Assembly: GCA_964556665.1 (NCBI GenBank) | Contig: CAZKXU010000077.1 | Coordinates: 1-16,773, forward strand | DNA length: 16,773 nt | Source of the DNA: CAZKXU01 sp964556665 | GTDB lineage: Bacteria; Bdellovibrionota_C; UBA2361; CAZKXU01 | Reading direction: 5' to 3' | Shown here: one piece after another, positions 14,613 through 16,773 of the stretch | Position numbering within the stretch: position 1 is the stretch's first letter | Layout: every line of letters starts with the position of its first letter | Translations under genes and position numbers: made by a program | Notes under the pieces: model-generated | Seen by the model: the letters and a program-made list of their open reading frames with translations, nothing else | What the model was told of the DNA's origin: nothing | The model's database searches: none

Positions 14613-15236
14613 ATGGTTATCAGCTCTAGGGCAGACATCAGGATGCAACGCATCATGACCTGGATGGTTGTTGGGTCAGTGCTGTTCGTGCTGATGGGTC
14701 TTGCCAATTTCTGTGCGTCTTTCGGAGACAAGTGGCTGAAGGTCCTGGGTGGGAGTGGGCTTGGAATCTCGCTCCTGCTCTACAAGGCCTGGCTCTCATG
14801 CCCTGCAGTTCCAGAGGGGAAGCTTGGGATTACGACCAAGCTGAAGGTGCTGCATGCCGGGCGCTACCTAAAGGGCCTTGGCGATCAGGCACTGAAGCTT
14901 TTCCAGGTGGTGACGCATCTGCAGTTTGATGCGCGCCTGACCCCGGAGCGGCTAGAGGTGCGATTGATCGTGGCTGATGAGAGCATGTTTGCCCGCGCAG
15001 TACGTGGGCTTCGAGGTGATGCGGCATTTCGCGAAGCTATGGCGGAGGAACTTGGCAAGGCCTTTGCCCCCATCGTTGCAATGGGGGTGAGTCTGGCCAG
15101 CTCCACCGACAGGCTTTCCGAAGCACTTACCGAGCTCGGTCTACGTGAACGCTTCGGGCTCACCTGGGAGCTCGATGTTGTCAGCATTGTGCGACCGGCA
15201 GATGGCCCGCAACCCATGGCAGTACCAGCGATCTAG
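14613..15236 (+). CDS. G+C-rich orphan membrane protein
   Basis: I start this 207-aa protein at the ATG at 14613 because GAAAGGAG lies directly upstream; an in-frame GTG at 14595 has no such site. Two membrane helices (about residues 14-36, MTWMVVGSVLFVLMGLANF, and 45-60, LGGSGLGISLLLYKAW) form a hairpin with a short loop. A soluble domain of about 145 residues follows, with strands (FDARLTPERLEVRLIV, LTWELDVVSIV) and helices (FREAMAEELGKAFAPIVAMG). I recognise no family. Bases 14881-14940 count 34 G+C of 60, richer than the flanks. As with the gene at 7936, it has its own extended -10 promoter, leader and 3' inverted repeat, and no operon partner. Transfer is inferred from composition only. 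Confidence 0.65.
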   Translation: MVISSRADIRMQRIMTWMVVGSVLFVLMGLANFCASFGDKWLKVLGGSGLGISLLLYKAWLSCPAVPEGKLGITTKLKVLHAGRYLKGLGDQALKLFQVVTHLQFDARLTPERLEVRLIVADESMFARAVRGLRGDAAFREAMAEELGKAFAPIVAMGVSLASSTDRLSEALTELGLRERFGLTWELDVVSIVRPADGPQPMAVPAI

Positions 15237-15238
15237 AC

Positions 15239-15294
15239 GAGGGAGGTGGCAGAGAAAAAGGTTCATGGTCAGCACCAGTCAGACTGCCCCCTCC
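15239..15294 (+). terminator. Imperfect 3' hairpin after the G+C-rich membrane protein
   Basis: GAGGGAGGTGGCAG (15239-15252) can pair with CTGCCCCCTC (15284-15293) with a bulge. The loop is long, and TAATAAAT follows, with no U-tract. It starts two bases after the stop codon. A weaker case than the hairpin at 8275-8321. Confidence 0.4.
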
Positions 15295-15669
15295 TAATAA
15301 ATAGCTCCTGCCCTAACGGCCAGGAACAGTTGAGAGAGCTAGTAAAAGGTAGATTTTGCGATCTGCTAGTAATATAGATCTTAATCGACTCTTTCGCAGT
15401 AGTAGTTGAAAAGACACGCATGGATAGAAAATATTACTTATTGAATGGCAAACTTGGATAGCCACTAAGCTCCTACGAAAACGCTTCGGAGCCGTATGGG
15501 ATATTATACTATAGCTTCGTGCTTTCAACTCGTTATGTGTTAGTGCTGCTATCCTTAGCTGGCCGCAGTACAAAGGCAGCACCTTCGCTATCCCCATCAC
15601 TATTAAGGGAATGGCGCTATCCGCTTAAGGTACATTCCGGCCCCAACCAACAGAACCGCTACTAATAAA
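15295..15669. other. Stretch without a convincing gene downstream of two converging genes
   Basis: About 375 bases. A minus-strand frame at 15313-15600 is open but has no ribosome-binding site, no recognisable domain and a Cys/Ser/Arg-rich composition that looks non-coding. Bases 15602-15668 read in another minus frame give a short hydrophobic peptide with no start codon. It is the place where a DUF58 gene would normally follow MoxR. Confidence 0.45.
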
Positions 15670-16659
15670 CTACCCCCTACGCGCCGTAATTAGTCTCTCT
15701 AGGTGCGGGAGCATTAGTTCATCTAGTGCTTTCCGCTGCTCAGTCGCACCACCATGAAAGCGCAAGCGGTGTAATAACACGAACGGTGCTACATATTTGA
15801 GATCATCCTCGGTTGCAAACGGTCGGCCCTGTACCAAAGCAAAAGCTTTAATAGCTTGTTGAATCATGATCGCTGCTCGTGTGGAGGCGCCATACTGAAG
15901 AAGCGGATTGTTACGGGTGGACTGCACAATATTTACAATTGCCTGCCGTAACGGTTCGTTTACCTCGACCTGAGCTGCAACGGCACGCGCACTTAAAATG
16001 TCACTGCGTGTGCACACAGGATCGATACTTACAGAGTGCTCTTTTATCGAATCTATATCCTTTAAGATCTCAAGCTCTGTTTTTGCATCCACGTACGGCA
16101 TCGGAATCTTAAAAAGAAAACGGTCTAACTGCACTAAAGGCAATGGATATGTTCCTGCAATATCTAGAGGATTTTGAGTGCCCAGTACGAAAAATAGATC
16201 ATCTAGCTGGTGTGTTACGTTATCAATAGTAACCTGCTTTTCTGCCATGCATTCAAGAAAGGCTGCCTGAACCTTTGGGCCGGTACGGTTAATCTCATCA
16301 GCCAATACGATATGTGCAAATACAGGTCCATGCAGAAAGCGAAATGCGCCGGATTTTGGCTCAAAGACATTTACGCCAAGAACGTCTCCAGGCAGCATGT
16401 CCGGTGTAAACTGGATCCGTCTAAAGGGAAGTATATGAGCGCCGACTTTTTCATGGCCATCTTTCGCAATTAAGCGTCCCAGTGTTTTTGAAAGAGTTGT
16501 CTTGCCTGAGCCGGGGTAATCCTCAAGCAGAACATGTCCATCCGCTAAAATTGCTGTAACAACAAGTCGAATTGACTCTTCACGTCCACGAATGACCCTA
16601 GAAAGGGCAGAGACTAAATCGGTAGAAATTTTAAGTGCTAAATCTAGTGATGATCCCAT
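15670..16659 (-). CDS. MoxR-family AAA+ ATPase
   Basis: The 329-aa protein is a MoxR-type AAA+ ATPase, a chaperone class that remodels or helps insert metal centres into partner proteins, usually ones with a von Willebrand A domain. It shows Walker A (EDYPGSGKTTLSK), the FRRIQFTPDMLPGDVLGVNVF segment, Walker B (HIVLADEINRTGPKVQAAFLE), sensor 1 (GTQNPLDIAGTYPLPLVQLDRF with an Arg finger region), and a C-terminal lid (STRAAIMIQQAIKAFALVQGR). Length is typical (about 310-330). No clear ribosome-binding site precedes the ATG at 16659. The usual next genes (DUF58, transglutaminase, VWA proteins) are absent; downstream is a non-coding gap, and upstream is a repeat element that ends the window. Confidence 0.92.
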   Translation of the reverse strand: MGSSLDLALKISTDLVSALSRVIRGREESIRLVVTAILADGHVLLEDYPGSGKTTLSKTLGRLIAKDGHEKVGAHILPFRRIQFTPDMLPGDVLGVNVFEPKSGAFRFLHGPVFAHIVLADEINRTGPKVQAAFLECMAEKQVTIDNVTHQLDDLFFVLGTQNPLDIAGTYPLPLVQLDRFLFKIPMPYVDAKTELEILKDIDSIKEHSVSIDPVCTRSDILSARAVAAQVEVNEPLRQAIVNIVQSTRNNPLLQYGASTRAAIMIQQAIKAFALVQGRPFATEDDLKYVAPFVLLHRLRFHGGATEQRKALDELMLPHLERLITARRG

Positions 16660-16715
16660 AGGTACATAGATTAGGGGATTTTCGGGGAATTGGGAAGGGC
16701 GGCAATCTGTTTAGG

Positions 16716-16773
16716 CTAGTCCTCCAAATAAGTTTTTTCACGTCTAGCATCACATCGTTGCCCCACCTTGTCA
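16716..16773 (-). repeat. Truncated copy of the 178-bp palindromic element at the window's right edge
   Basis: CTAG (16716-16719) is followed by sequence whose last 53 bases (16721-16773) are the exact reverse complement of 11507-11559, the right arm of the internal element. Near its tip it lacks three bases found in the internal copy (TCCTCC against TGCTCCTCC). Like the left-edge copy it is inverted relative to the internal one. Confidence 0.85.

Noticed and set aside
15313..15600. Minus-strand 95-codon frame after moxR, considered as a broken DUF58 gene
   Set aside because: It has no DUF58-like motif, no ribosome-binding site and a composition unlike the neighbouring proteins.
1..16773. 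Matching element pieces at both ends considered as proof of a circular plasmid or phage
   Set aside because: The pieces do not overlap (the central 74 bases are missing), the element is repetitive, and fumC and infC point to a chromosome.

Overview
The window looks like a chromosomal contig from an uncultured Gram-negative bacterium of deltaproteobacterial type in the broad sense. Two observations support an outer membrane: an Skp/OmpH-type periplasmic chaperone and several exported proteins with Sec signal peptides. The lineage guess rests on the HDOD protein, a gene resembling DUF6178, and a small HTH-like orphan, all recalled as common in Deltaproteobacteria and relatives. It is an inference and no marker here fixes a phylum. 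Base composition is mixed: most genes are near or below 50% G+C, and two orphan genes are clearly richer.

Layout. Bases 1-51 are the cut end of a repeat element. Bases 118-618 (-) encode Skp/OmpH with its own promoter. A 380-base stretch without a convincing gene follows, then a large HDOD protein (1047-2837, -), divergent from class II fumarase fumC (2979-4376, +). Next come a two-TM membrane protein (4573-5145, +), a small HTH-like protein with a clear terminator (5229-5570, -), and a translationally coupled pair: a secreted six-cysteine protein and a DUF6178-like protein (5680-7457, +). From about 7460 to 12640 the intergenic spaces carry a family of palindromic repeats (four copies plus one half copy). 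Among them lie a G+C-rich orphan gene (7936-8268, +), a tight infC-TPR-glycosyltransferase operon (10485-8458, -), an unrecognised protein (10623-11357, +) and a DedA membrane protein (11786-12430, +). The right part holds an exported delta-60-repeat protein (12741-14105, -), a second G+C-rich orphan membrane protein (14613-15236, +), and a MoxR AAA+ ATPase (15670-16659, -) without its usual DUF58/VWA partners. Bases 16716-16773 are again the cut end of the repeat element seen at the left edge.

The most unusual content is the repeat biology. At 11386-11563 there is a 178-bp, almost perfectly symmetric palindrome bounded by CTAG on both sides. It looks like a non-autonomous MITE, and it has inserted into one copy of the other palindromic family. 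Both ends of the window lie inside further copies of this same element, so the window was probably cut by assembly at repeats. The palindromic family shows paired base changes in its stems (GCGGG/CCCGC to GCAGG/CCTGC, and CGGAGCT/AGCTCCG), which argues that the folded structure matters or that the arms are copied as a unit.

No rRNA, tRNA, CRISPR array, transposase or restriction/defence system was recognised. Most genes are ordinary housekeeping or envelope functions. The points worth following up are the nested palindromes, the infC operon with a forced UUG start and no rpmI/rplT, and the two cassette-like G+C-rich orphans with their own extended -10 promoters, leaders and 3' hairpins.
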